Positions 42,623 to 53,221 of a stretch of 64,000 nucleotides of DNA are shown here, in pieces. The notes beneath the pieces were generated by a model. That model was not told the origin of the DNA. It made no database searches and saw nothing but the letters and a program-made list of their open reading frames with translations. Position 1 is the stretch's first letter. Every line of letters starts with the position of its first letter. This stretch comes from Pyralis farinalis (lineage: Eukaryota > Arthropoda > Insecta > Lepidoptera > Pyralidae). The stretch covers positions 22,392,568 through 22,456,567 of the forward strand of contig OX382275.1 of assembly GCA_947507595.1 (NCBI GenBank). The letters are read 5' to 3'. The position numbers and the translations under genes are program-made.

Positions 42623-42811
42623 ATAAACTCGTTTTATACACTATTTTTCACAAACTTTTATTTACCTTGCAATATTTATTGTTAGTTTGTTTAGGTTAAA
42701 TCTTGTGAATTGAGATTAGTTCCTTGCAACGAATTTTGGAGAAATCTTGCATACACCTTAATTTCTGGTGACTACGCAATATGCTATCTCGTATTGCAGG
42801 TTCCAAAAAGT

Positions 42812-42928
42812 AGGGAACGTGCATGAAACGAGATATGTAAGTTAAGCGAGTAAGATGTGAAGGAGCGAATCATGCGCTCAGCTCTGGCTGCTTATCCCTC
42901 CAACAATTTGGTGTGAAGATACAAAAAA
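42812..42928 (+). repeat. RTE-like LINE tail (family B), decayed
   Basis: GGAACGTGCATGAAACGAGA, GATGTGAAGGAGCGAATCAT and CAACAATTTGGTGTGAAGAT align with the last 110 bp of family B. 42929-43360 holds nothing else recognised. Confidence 0.5.
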
Positions 42929-43362
42929 AATAAACAAGCAATCGAGCATACAACTCTGAGAACACGGAGTACCCAACTATTTGTTCAAGATGTTCCTATC
43001 TATCTATCTATCAAGAGTCAGTTTTTTTCGTGATAGAGTGAATTAGACAACGTAATCAGCCCAACTTCTCGTCTCGACAAAGCAAATTGTCCTACAAGAA
43101 CCGGTTCTGACGAATATTGCCCCGTGCGTGAGCGCGTTGTAAAAATAATTCAACACACATTTGTGCTGTTAAATAAATCTCCGAGGAACAATTTATGATC
43201 CCGGATCGACAATTCTCTGCGTTGATTTAGAAATAATCGTGTAATCTCAACAATACAGTTCACAATCAACAGATTCGAACCTTTTGATATGTTTTAATTT
43301 TGTTCCAGCCGTAACCTAAGTTTAGTACTGTATGCTAGGTTTCTTAACAATATAATAACTGT

Positions 43363-43405
43363 GTGTATATATATATGTATATATATATATATATATATTT
43401 ATATA
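43363..43405. repeat. (TA)n-rich microsatellite
   Basis: Alternating TA with interspersed GTAT, just upstream of a SINE copy. Confidence 0.75.
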
Positions 43406-43424
43406 TAAAAATAATATTTTGACG

Positions 43425-43785
43425 ATCCCGGTGGTGGAAAGATTTTGCAAAGCTACTTTAACACCAAGACTCGTTGGTTCGATTCCCATACATAATAAAT
43501 ATATTTTGGATAACATTAAATATTTAGTGAAACATTGTCTGTTTGTCTTGGTCTGGGTGTTTTAAGAGAAATAGGGCGCATAAAGACAGCCCGATTGGTG
43601 AAGTAAAGTATATATAAAGTATATAAAGTACCTCCACCTCACATAATACCGCGGCCAAGTAACAACTCTCTGGGGTATTGTGTTCCTGTCATTGAGTAGG
43701 ACGGTTATCAGTAACCTCCTATGGAATGGTTGTGTTAGTAGCATGAGTAACCGCTTAACATCAGGTAACATCAGATGTAGAAAAA
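43425..43785 (+). repeat. SINE family 1, full-length, with small insertion
   Basis: AGCTACTTTAACACCAAGAC, TTGGTTCGATTCCCATAC (B box), TTGTCTTGGTCTGGGTGTTT, then AAATAGGGCGCATAAAGACA and CCTCACATAATACCGCGGCC. A duplicated AAGTATATA(T)AAAGTA inside the body is a copy-specific expansion. Confidence 0.75.
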
Positions 43786-44424
43786 AAGAGTTATATTTTA
43801 CACGAGAGTTTGCAAAATGGTCGTAAGATATTGTTTACCGCGCAAGATGTATTTTATGTGCATGAACCTGTCAGTTTGTCTTTCGCTGGGAGATTTTCAC
43901 TACCTACATAAAAAGTTTATATTAAAAATATGTCAATATACAAAAAAAATGTATTAACTAGTGGCCATAACACTAGCTTCGTATCAAGAAAATCACCAAC
44001 TGATTTTTACTAGTGTGAACATCATCAGAAACCATCAGGTTATTCCATATATTCTAATATGAAAATTTCGTAAGGAACAGCTGTAATTTTTTATGATTTA
44101 ATAATTGTCGTAAAAGTGGTTTCTTTACTTCTACACAACTTGCCTCTATTAAGGTACCTAGTCATTTTCTAGCACTCTATATAATTAACGTTAATCTATA
44201 ATTTTGTGTAGTTTTTACGCATAACCTACAAAAAATTCTAACAGTGGAATAATTCGAAACTCATCTAGGCAGGCAGCGGTGGTGAATTGTTATCTTGTAA
44301 AATATTATTAACTAAATAGTGTTTTTAAAATATTCGTCACATTTCTATGTAATTTTCATGTTCACACTATACCTGGCCCATGGTTCATTCCTAGTTATAT
44401 TACGTGATAATTCAAACTTCAGCG
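43786..44424. other. Unannotated AT-rich stretch
   Basis: No gene or repeat recognised. Confidence 0.5.
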
Positions 44425-44600
44425 AAAAACTTAGAAGTAGAAATAAGTTGCTAGGACTAGTAGAGCATTTCTTGTAAATTGTATTCGATTTTATAATAAG
44501 TTACCTGAAACAGTTCTGTCCTTTCCTGACGATGTACTCAAAAAGCACATTAAAAATACTCTGTCGGCTTATTATAGAATTGATGAATATTAACTGGCAT
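44425..44600 (+). pseudogene. CR1/jockey-like LINE C-terminal fragment
   Basis: Aligned with 61675-61887: CTTAGAAGTAGAAATAAGTT, GTAAATTGTATTCGATTTTA, TAATAAGTTACCTGAAACAG and ATTGATGAATATTAACTG. It encodes remnants of the LPETV...F..Y end with frameshifts. 44601-46440 has no other recognised feature. Confidence 0.6.
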
Positions 44601-46440
44601 CTTTGCCTGGAAATAATTCAGCACAGACGACCTTTCCTTAATAATCTTTAATAGAATTAATCCAAACCATTTGATATCATTATTGTACCAATATGCTGAT
44701 GTGAATTTATTTTAAAAGAGACCTATATTGGCATGTTTCTTTCGGCATTACTTCTTCTCCAATGGTCATTTCCGAAATGCTAGCAGGTTAAAAAAGAAAA
44801 TTAGTATATAATATGAGAGAATTGAATACGATACAATAAGCTGCCTATTGACGCTTGCAACACCACGGGGATGTTACTCGCGCGCTGCCAATCTTGTGAC
44901 TTGTGCAGTCAGAACCCGTTATATACGTTTTGCCATACATTTCGCGGTCGTATACGACCACCCGGGTTTCGAAGGGTTAAGGATGTTTCGTCACAGTACA
45001 GTACAGTAGTAGTACAATAATTTATCTGTCATATCTCACGCTTCAAACCGGAACACAGCTATATAAATATAACTGCTTGGCGGTAGAAACTGGTGAGACA
45101 GAGGTCAGCGTCAGAGACCCACGCAGACGTCTTTTGTACAAAGTCTCCCTCTGGTAATGTTTCTTCTCTAGCCAATAGTTTTGACATAATCATTTCCTTA
45201 AGTCGGGAAATCTTCCACATTTTCAGATTTGCTTGTTTTATTCAAGCACGTTATAATCATATTATGATTTATGAAAAATTGTTTTTATGTCGTCGTGTAT
45301 TAACCCTTATTCTGACTGGTCACGTAAAAAGTAAGAATACTCGAAGTGTTATGTTTCGTTATCGATGCACTTATTGACGTGTATTTGACATTAGATATTT
45401 ATTATTGTTTTAATTTGACTTAAATGTATATATTAATCTGTTGAAGGTTATTGTGAGATTAAATATCAAATATTTGCACACCTGCCCGCTTAGAATGCCC
45501 AGGTTAGAATACTGCACGCATTAATGAAATGTCATGATTGTGTGACAATTGAGTTCAGTACAAATGTCGACTTGTATTCTTGCAAATATTTTTTTTATTT
45601 AATTTGTTTTTGGTTCATCAATAAATATCAATCGAGTATAATCTATGAGACGTTTCTATCGTTGTTATATTCAACTCTAAACTCAATCCCAGGTTGCCAG
45701 GTAACTTGGACAGAACGTGGAGACCAGGCTAAATCTTCTGAAAACAATTTTATAATATTCAGCCTGGTTTATGGTGGTGAAGCAATCTTTGCTTAAATCA
45801 ATGCGTGCGTAATGTTTTTGTGTAATAATCTCAAAGCCAATTTACGACATAATGTGCATTGTTATATCTCAATCTGTTCTTGTATTCATTTCCCTAATCA
45901 CCCTACCCCGCTGGGTGCTTGCATATAATTGTCTTGCACATTAATTAAGGTCGATAACGTCTTATATACAGGTTTTATGTTTTATATTATTTTATTAGTG
46001 CAGCAGAGTTTTGTATTGCATTGTAATTATTTCGTCTACCTCCTGAAATCCACATTAATAGCTGTAAATAGCTGCTTAAAAACATTAATAAAATGCTTCG
46101 ATCCGTAGATTTCCTTCAGAAGGCACTTAGTACTACTAGCTACTATACACAATGGTCTCCCATATTAACTCGACTTAATTATCCTGTTCTCCCGATTTAA
46201 TTGCGGGTCAAGGCGTTACTCCGTTGCTCCGTAGGATGTGAGCAGCACACAAAACAGATTAGATCAATTGTAACACATATATTTTCATACAATTCTTGTT
46301 GGCAGCTTCATCAGGTGGGCTGTATGTTTCCCTTCTAACGTTGTATAATAACCCCTTCCCTTCTAACGTTGTGTAATAAACTTGGAAATGTAATGATGAG
46401 TACGAGTTACTATGTTAAATACATCTTGGTCGCGCCATCA

Positions 46441-46483
46441 ACTGGACTTTCAGCTGGCACGCGTTGCTAGCTGAAAGTCCAGT
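46441..46483. repeat. Perfect 15-bp hairpin with 13-base loop
   Basis: ACTGGACTTTCAGCT, loop GGCACGCGTTGCT, then AGCTGAAAGTCCAGT. No adjoining gene. Confidence 0.9.
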
Positions 46484-46766
46484 ACAACCGTTGAAACAAT
46501 AGTACAATACAACCGTTACAACAATACTATAGTACTGTACTACAGCCTTTAAACTGTTGTAGCATGAGATGAATACTACAGTGCAGTACAAAATGACCAC
46601 TTAACATCACTATTGAACGAAAGTGCATTTAGTTTTAAAACAACAAAAATTGTTCACAGTTATAATATTATATTAATAAATGGCAAATTGCATTAATTCT
46701 TTATGGTATTGGTCTATAAACCAACAACTTGTCTTTCCATAAAATTATACTAAAAGTTTACTTAGA

Positions 46767-47162
46767 TCGGCGTGCTCAGTGACAGAGTGAATAGCAATGC
46801 TACTTTACACTACACTACAACACCAAGGCTGTCACTGTCATGGGTTCGATACCCACGCAGGGCAAACATTGTGTGCATAGACATGCCTATTTGTCTTGGC
46901 CCGGGTGATTTTAAGAGTAGTTGGGCACATCTAAATAACCAAACTGACTTAGTACCTTCACCTCACAGAACACCACAACCAAATAACAGCTTTGTTCCTA
47001 CGTCTGAGTACCAATAAACTCCTAAGGAATTGCTGTGTTAGTAGCAGATGTGACAACACGTGAGTGATTCTCCCTGTATTGCTAGCGTTCATAGGATACG
47101 GTAGCCATTTTACATCAGGTCGGCCGTATGCTTGTATGCCCCCCGACGTTGTATATAAAAAA
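46767..47162 (+). repeat. SINE family 1, full-length
   Basis: GTGCTCAGTGACAGAGTGAA (A box side), CACCAAGGCTGTCACTGTCA, TGGGTTCGATACCCACGC (B box), TTGTCTTGGCCCGGGTGATT, the body, and CCCCCGACGTTGTATATAAA at the end. It lies about 100 bp upstream of the BRMS1-like exon, presumably in the intron. Confidence 0.8.
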
Positions 47163-47269
47163 CCACTGTACATTATTGTAGGAACACCATTCTATATTGT
47201 GTCTCTTATTGTAACTGAACCTACATAATTCTACGATATATAATAATTTCAACATTTCTTTGTCAACAG

Positions 47270-47503
47270 AGCGAAAAATGGTTGGCTTTCGAGAACCTGA
47301 AAGAAGAAATTCTAGAGAAAATCCGGAAATTAGAAGAGGAGCGACACACCGTCGATCTTTGGTCTTGCGGAGCGGAGTGGGGGAGGAAACGACGCAAGAG
47401 ACAGGTGACAGTATCGCCTCCATACGTGGTGTACATGCTCCCGGACGCAGATATCATGGAAGACTGGAGATTAGTAAGAAAACTCTTGGAAAGGGCGGAC
47501 TAA
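47270..47503 (+). CDS. Terminal exon of a BRMS1/BRMS1L-like protein
   Basis: The exon codes for the C-terminal end of a protein related to breast-cancer metastasis suppressor 1 and its paralogue, subunits of the SIN3-HDAC corepressor in the nucleus (family knowledge). Read in phase 0 from the acceptor TTTCTTTGTCAACAG, it gives SEKWLAFENLKEEILEKIRK and LEEERHTVDLW, a coiled-coil end matching the family's SEK...E.I..LEEDR, then a basic GRKRRKRQV patch, then SPPYVVYMLPDADIMEDWRL, matching the conserved GPYIVYML..DILEDW. It ends VRKLLERAD and TAA, about as far past the EDW as human BRMS1 ends. AATAAA at 47525 follows. 77 codons. A possible donor (A|GTAAGA at 47474) could give another form. No other exon was found in the window. 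It could be a partial duplicate. Confidence 0.72.
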   Translation, partial: SEKWLAFENLKEEILEKIRKLEEERHTVDLWSCGAEWGRKRRKRQVTVSPPYVVYMLPDADIMEDWRLVRKLLERAD

Positions 47504-47524
47504 ACTCTAATTTGTTAATGAGTA

Positions 47525-47530
47525 AATAAA
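47525..47530 (+). terminator. Polyadenylation signal AATAAA after the BRMS1-like exon
   Basis: AATAAA 22 bases after the stop codon, followed by TTGTGGG (G/T-rich). The position fits a short 3' untranslated region but is unproven in AT-rich DNA. Confidence 0.45.
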
Positions 47531-50077
47531 TTGTGGGATCCTCGAGAGAGTCGCAGTTTGTAAATGCTCTTGACTGAAGTGCAAACTATCATTACGGAAG
47601 AAACATAACATGACGCGGCACAAACATTTTTTTACATCTAGAGGTGTATAAATAAAATTTTAACCTTTTTCACTTTAATTTGGGTTTGATTGGTTTAGTA
47701 CAAAATTGTTTAAATCAAAATTTATATTACTTTCGTTTTAAGTATTGTATTTTTATTTCTTAAGATCTCGAGATTGCCAATCAATAAAAAAGTTATATGA
47801 AGACAATGAAATCAGATTTTATAAATTATTTGCCAAAATAATGCTGATTTCAAGAAATTTCAAAAAATGTTTATTACCACATTATGTGACTATGTTATTT
47901 CAATCATTGGTACCGATATAAAACTTTGCTTGGTCCTAAAATACTTTAGGATGCTAAATTAATTATTTAAATGTTCACGCTTAAAAAGATAAAGTAGGTG
48001 TTAGCACCAAAACGTATCAATTACGACTTGTTTGTATGTTCTATCCCCTAGTCTTGATAGCTAATTTGTATCTAATTATGAATGTAGCGTTTTTAAATCT
48101 TAGAGTGTACAATTAAGCTATAGATCGGGGCTAAGTATGAAGCATCATCACGCGTATAAACATCACTACGTGTCTGTAAATGTCACTGTCGATCTGTAGT
48201 AAAATGTGCTTCTATCCGACATAACAAACGTTTTGTGAATCAAGCTTGTAGGAATAGCCTAGAAATTTCGTCACGCAAAGAACATCACTGTAATAACTCT
48301 AAATGACTGATAAGTATCTCTAAAATATTATTTACAATTGGCACAACCGACCGGAGAGAGATACTCGCGCTCTATAGCTTACATATGTGTACTCTAAGTA
48401 TAAAAGTGATACCGGTCTTCATCAGTTTTCCAGCCTAATGGCAATTTTGTTTCTATAATAACCCGTAAGCGTTGATTTGATTGTCCCTCATACAATTGAA
48501 TGCTTTAATGAATGACGTTATAGTCAACGTTTCACAATACGCCCTTTGGCTCCTACAATATGATGGCAAAAGAAGTTTTCATTGGAATTCCCCGAAATTG
48601 GCATGTGTCTATAGATATTAATTAAGTAAATATTTATAGCAAAGAGGTTAGTTTTGCATTTATTTGAAATAAACGTTTGATCATACATTTTGGTTTTATT
48701 TATTTCTTATTTTAGCATCATCCATCTGTTTATGTAATAACGTAGAGTTTTTACATGGAATATATACTCGTAGATAGAAAAGTCAAAACAGCTATTAGTC
48801 GTGCACGTGTCACACCAAACTACAAAAACGGATATAAATAAAGTCATACGTGATGATAGCTTATGTACCTAATATTTAAGTTACCTTTTATTCCGGAAAT
48901 GTTTAGGCGCTAACATATGACTTACAAGCGAGAGGCTATTTACAATCTTAAGACCGACGGTCGAAATCTTATTTAATGTCTCGAGATTGTAATTTCTGAA
49001 CAAACCGTGTTGCACACACCGTTATAATCCCATTTGCGAAGAACACCTATCATATAGGTGTTCTACCTATCATATAGGTGTTCTACACCGTTAAATAACA
49101 AAATGCTCATCAACCGTTCTCTTATCTCTCGTCCTTTGACTTAACTGGTATAAGTATAAATTTATTTCTTGACCTCTTTTATCGTCAAAAAGATACATAT
49201 TTGTGCTCTATTATAGGAGTTGCTAATAGACTCCTTAAACTGCAGCTGAGTCAATGCCGGCATCAAAATAATAACAGTCTAAAAAAGTTTTCAAAAGCAA
49301 CTACGAATGTATGATCTTTATTTAAGTACCAGCTACCCGCCCCGGCTTCACACGCGTGATCTCGTATTACAACAACCCACTTGACTCATCTGAAGATTCT
49401 CTTAAAATTCCATCATAATCGGCCCAGTCTTTTTCGAATATACACACACGTCCATTTTTCTATATAAGAAAGAAGAAGAGGATGTTAATAGTAGATAGGA
49501 CAGAGATATGCTTAATTTATTGCTATAGGGGCCTAAATCTTGTTACACAGGTAATTGTAAAAGTAAAAACAAACAGGTATTTGAAAGCAAGGAGACATAC
49601 AGCCATGATGCATTTATTTTAAATGATAAATTATTGATAAATGCACTTATAACGGTAAAAACTACTTCAAGTCGATAATAAATCGGTAAAATTGATTGTG
49701 AAAGCTCACTTAGAAGCATAAGGTAAATAAATCCGCTTAGGATCAGCGAGTATCATTTATAAACGCTTGCAACACAAGAGCCATCACTCAAACGTTGTCA
49801 ATCCTTTAAAAAGCAAAGTGCACGTAAATGTAAGTGCTTGAGTTTTATATGACGCAATAGTTCTTTGACGATTTCGAAATTTGCTCCATATACTTTATCT
49901 ATACATAATTTGATGCACCACAATCATTAATGCGGCCCAGAAGTCCTTCACTATAATGATTTATTTGCCTAAATAAAAACGCGTTAATTTCACTGAATAC
50001 TACTGCTGGCATTTGCCCGATACGTCTCTGTGTATCTGTCAATTTATCATAAGTATTTATCCAATATGCCATAATGC
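47531..50077. other. Long unannotated AT-rich stretch
   Basis: No gene or major repeat recognised. A hairpin with a partial tandem duplicate is at 49040-49086. Confidence 0.5.
49040..49086. repeat. 11-bp hairpin with 20-bp tandem duplication
   Basis: AGAACACCTAT, CAT, ATAGGTGTTCT forms a perfect hairpin. The unit CTATCATATAGGTGTTCTAC then repeats once directly. Confidence 0.85.
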
Positions 50078-50142
50078 CAAGTCCCTTGCGGGGTAGACAG
50101 AGAAAACCAAGCATCACATGGCATCCTTACACCTTATTTGCT
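50078..50142 (-). pseudogene. RTE-like LINE tail (family B), left part of split copy
   Basis: GCCAAGTCCCTTGCGGGGTA, CAGAGAAAACCAAGCATCAC in plus orientation. It continues at 50563 after the inserted repeat. Confidence 0.6.
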
Positions 50143-50562
50143 TTTTACGGTGCCGTACCTCAAATGGTAAAACGGAACCCCCTTACAGGATTACTTCGTT
50201 GTCCGCCTGTCTATCTGGCCGTATGTCAAGACCCTTTTTCTCAGAGACGGGTGGAGCTATCAAGTTAAAATTACTATCAAATACTCAGATCTTTAATCCT
50301 TTCGAGCAGTAAAAAAATCAAACTTCTAAGTTAACGCAATCAAAACATATCGCTGTGATACCTCGTTTATGCACATATTTTGGCGCTCGCAAGGAAATGA
50401 AAACCTATAGGGTACTTCCCTTTGACCTAGAATCGTGAAATTTGGTAAGAAGCAATGTCATATAGCACAAGTAAAAAATTTGAAAATCGAAAAATTTTTT
50501 TTTGCGAAAATATTTTTTTACAACCCTCGGGGCGCGAGTCGGACTTGCACTTGACGGTTTTT
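50143..50562 (-). repeat. Dispersed repeat related to the CGGCCAAGTGCGAG family, minus strand
   Basis: Starts TTTTTACGGTGCCGTACC and ends with GGGGCGCGAGTCGGACTTGC, ACTTGACGGTTTTTTT, the complement of the start of the family at 12401. The interior differs (for example TAGAATCGTGAAATTTGGTA), so it is a longer or older relative. It splits a family B LINE fragment. Confidence 0.6.
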
Positions 50563-50850
50563 TTTAATTCATAGCTCTTTTCATGGATGCTCGCCGGTTC
50601 CTATGGCTCCTGACACCATCGTCTGATAATACACGACTAATTTGATCGTGATAGTTGAGTATTACTCTTCCTCGGCTGCTACATCCTACTATGGTGTTGA
50701 TTATCTGTATCGTTATTCTTTCTCTTGCATTATTTGAACATGTCCGATACGATACCAACCTGTTCTTATGTTAATACTGATAATGTATTTCTTCCACCTT
50801 CATTTCGAATTGGATCTACAAGCGTTACGCAGCAGTTTGCGTATTTATCT
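50563..50850 (-). pseudogene. RTE-like LINE fragment (family B), right part of split copy
   Basis: ATGCTCGCCGGTTCCTATGG, CTCTTCCTCGGCTGCTACAT and ATGTCCGATACGATACCAAC in plus orientation. On the minus strand it reads GCSSRGRVILNYHDQISRVL and further family B C-terminal words upstream. Confidence 0.65.
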
Positions 50851-50916
50851 CTAGCAGCATCCATAGTTTGACATATAACGTGCTGATTTCCCAAAAATAC
50901 TGTGTAAATATTTGTA

Positions 50917-51190
50917 GTGGCAGTGATAGCTCAGTGTATAAAGAACCAGCCTGTTAACCGACGGTCAATCAAAATCCTGGCGGGGGCATGTATCACTAAA
51001 TTCGTGTTCTCGGATTTATGTACATATTTGTGATTGTTACTTGCTCGATGGTGAAGGAAAACATCGTGAGGAGACCCGCACGTCCAAGAAATTGTATTTC
51101 GATCACAGATCATAGAAACAATCTATGATCTGTGATTTCGATAGATGGTGCGACCTTACCTAAGATGGATGGCCTTACGAACTTAATAGT
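50917..51190 (+). repeat. SINE family 2, truncated, with hairpin insertion
   Basis: GGCAGTGATAGCTCAGTGTA (A box), AATCCTGGCGGGGGCATGTA, TTGCTCGATGGTGAAGGAAA, CCGCACGTCCAAGAAATTGT. A 32-bp hairpin insertion (51104-51135) lies near its end and the 3' third is missing. Confidence 0.7.
51104..51135. repeat. 32-bp hairpin insertion with 7-bp duplication
   Basis: CACAGATCATAG, AAACAAT, CTATGATCTGTG forms a perfect stem. TTTCGAT is repeated on both sides (51097-51103 and 51136-51142), and other SINE copies lack the insert. Confidence 0.8.
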
Positions 51191-51249
51191 AAGACAATAT
51201 TTTGAAGACCTCAAATAATAAATAAATGATTATATCATCTAAATAGGAA

Positions 51250-51330
51250 AATATATTATATGATTGAACTAATTGGTGGCGGAAGCACACAAAGCAGGTT
51301 AGATCAAATTGCATGTAAATATATTATTGT
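51250..51330 (+). repeat. Fragment with GAACTAATTGGTGGCGGAAG word
   Basis: GAACTAATTGGTGGCGGAAG, CACACAAAGCAGGTTAGATC, AAATTGCATGTAAAT, the same end word found at 30005 (reverse), 51963 and 59900. Possibly the outer part of a Penelope-type terminal repeat. Confidence 0.4.
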
Positions 51331-51479
51331 CACAAAAAGGAATAAATGATATTTCTTTAAGTCTTTGTTAAGTCTTAGGTGCATGGGTCATTCTTAAAGC
51401 TATGACAACAAACCTGAGCATGAGAATTTCCTAAAACGGGTTTCGAAATATTAATATTAAAAAAGTAATTAGCATTTTT

Positions 51480-51828
51480 AGAGCAGTAATGGCCCAGTGC
51501 ATAAAGAATCGACCTGAAGTGAATAAAGATCCTGCGTTCGAATCCTGGCGTGGGCATGTATCATTAAATTTGTGTTCTCGGATTTGTACACATTTGCAAT
51601 TATCACTTACTCAGCGGTGAAGGTAAACGTTGTTAGGAAACAATCATGTCTAAATTATATTTCGAAAGACGTGTTATCTAACCTATGAAAGGTCTGGTTT
51701 TCCCTCTAGGTTGTGGAGGTCTGACTACAGTCGCTGTATTTTATGTATTTTCGCTAAATCCTTAGGCTTAGGTAGTGGTCCGCGCCAATCCTAATGGATT
51801 AGGAAATGCGATAACGCTAGGAAGAAGA
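51480..51828 (+). repeat. SINE family 2, full-length
   Basis: GAGCAGTAATGGCCCAGTGC (A box), CGTTCGAATCCTGGCGTGGG (B box), TCTGGTTTTCCCTCTAGGTT, CCTAATGGATTAGGAAATGC and GAAGAAGAG tail. Confidence 0.8.
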
Positions 51829-51859
51829 GGTAATTAACATTTTTACAACAAAAATTCAA

Positions 51860-52012
51860 AATGGATTTGTCACGTGTAACATGTTATTCTAACGATTAAC
51901 GTCTACAGCGCCTGAGGATACCCCGTGGAGAGGCGAAACACGTGTCCATCGTAGTGCTGTATAACTAATTGGTGGCAGTAGCTAACAAAGCAGGTTAGAT
52001 CAAATTGCATGT
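51860..52012 (+). repeat. Penelope-type terminal repeat fragment with hammerhead-like motif
   Basis: TGTCACGTGTAACATGTTAT, TCTAACGATTAACGTCTACA, then GCGCCTGAGGAT, a CCCC..GTGGAG region, AGGCGAAACACGTGTCC, and AACTAATTGGTGGCAGTAGC. ACACGTGT could act as a self-complementary stem III, and TACAGC/GCTGTA flank the core as a distal stem I. The stem II is weaker than in the copy at 29995-30282. Confidence 0.45.
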
Positions 52013-53221
52013 AAATTTGACTTTCGCAAAATAACGCCTGAATCTATTAACAATTTTATATTCGTAGGCTAATATTCATCTGCAAAGAAGTTCGCCTACA
52101 ATGTTGACTTACACTAGATTAGTGCTATCGTAAGCTATTTAACACTGGGAAATTTCAACCGTATGCAAATCGGTTTATTTAATTACTGTATACGTTACAA
52201 GCAGTTCACGTGTTTTAGTACTTAAATGCAAGCAATTTAGTAGTTCACACGTGCAACTTTTATTCAGCACTTTGCATATTTGACTCAATAAAAGTGCATT
52301 ATTAAAGCCAGTAGTGTCAAAGCTATTAAAAGCTGAATAATGTAACCTCTAGTCTAATACGAGTACTAATGGTAGTAAGTCAATGTATAGATAAAAGCAA
52401 TAAATCGTAAGAGAGGTAGTGCGTATTGAAGCATCCCATATATTACATCGTCCAGAATGGACAGTAATCTTTTCGCGGATACAAACGCTCAATGAGAGCA
52501 ATGAAGGTCTATGACACAGCTAAAATCTTGTTGCAAATTTTATCGCAATGACAAAAAATACCAAACATATACCAAGAAAATGGTTAAGATCCGAGTCCAT
52601 TATAGCATAGTTGACAAGATTAGTCGGTGGCCACCAACTAATCTCAACGTCGTTGTTGTTGCCCGGGGCAACAATGACGTTGCTCGAGTGCTTTCTCTCA
52701 CCCTTCCATGATTGTATATTGAACAAGGGTCATTTCTAATTGAAAATTTTTAGACTGGATGGTATTTTTTACAGCCATCCTTCAAATTTAACAAATATAT
52801 TATGGCAAGTATGTTAAGTCTTTATTGACTCACTACCGGGTCCAGTTGTAAATCTAAACCATCCAAGTGTCTACTCAAACACACACAAGAATTATGGGAA
52901 TAAAGATATATAGAGAGTTACCTCATCAAGTATTTTTAAAAAATTTGATATGCAGTAATCTATACACAGGACCTATCGCTCAGGAAATCAGTTCAGCAGT
53001 GGACGTTCTTCGGCTGAAATTATGATAATGACAATGAATCTATAATCTGAGTATTTACAGATCGACGTAATATTTATTAATCTGAAAAAACTAATTCGTG
53101 AAAAGTATGTAGTTTATTTATTTCTCGGGATATATTTAAATTTGACTTATAAAAATATTGTCATAATCAATTCCTAATTCATCAATATATTGCGTAATAT
53201 TTTTTTTTTATATTAGAAGGG
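52013..53221. other. Unannotated stretch with two adjacent palindromes
   Basis: No gene supported. Two near-perfect palindromes at 52617-52644 and 52646-52681; short open frames on both strands overlap them and are explained by the symmetry. Confidence 0.5.

Noticed and set aside
47260..47529. 89-codon frame overlapping the BRMS1-like exon in another phase
   Set aside because: Arg/Gly-rich shadow of the exon; the phase starting at 47270 gives the conserved coiled-coil and PYVVYML block instead.
49040..49086. CRISPR-like direct repeats
   Set aside because: Only two units with no spacer, in a eukaryotic repeat landscape.
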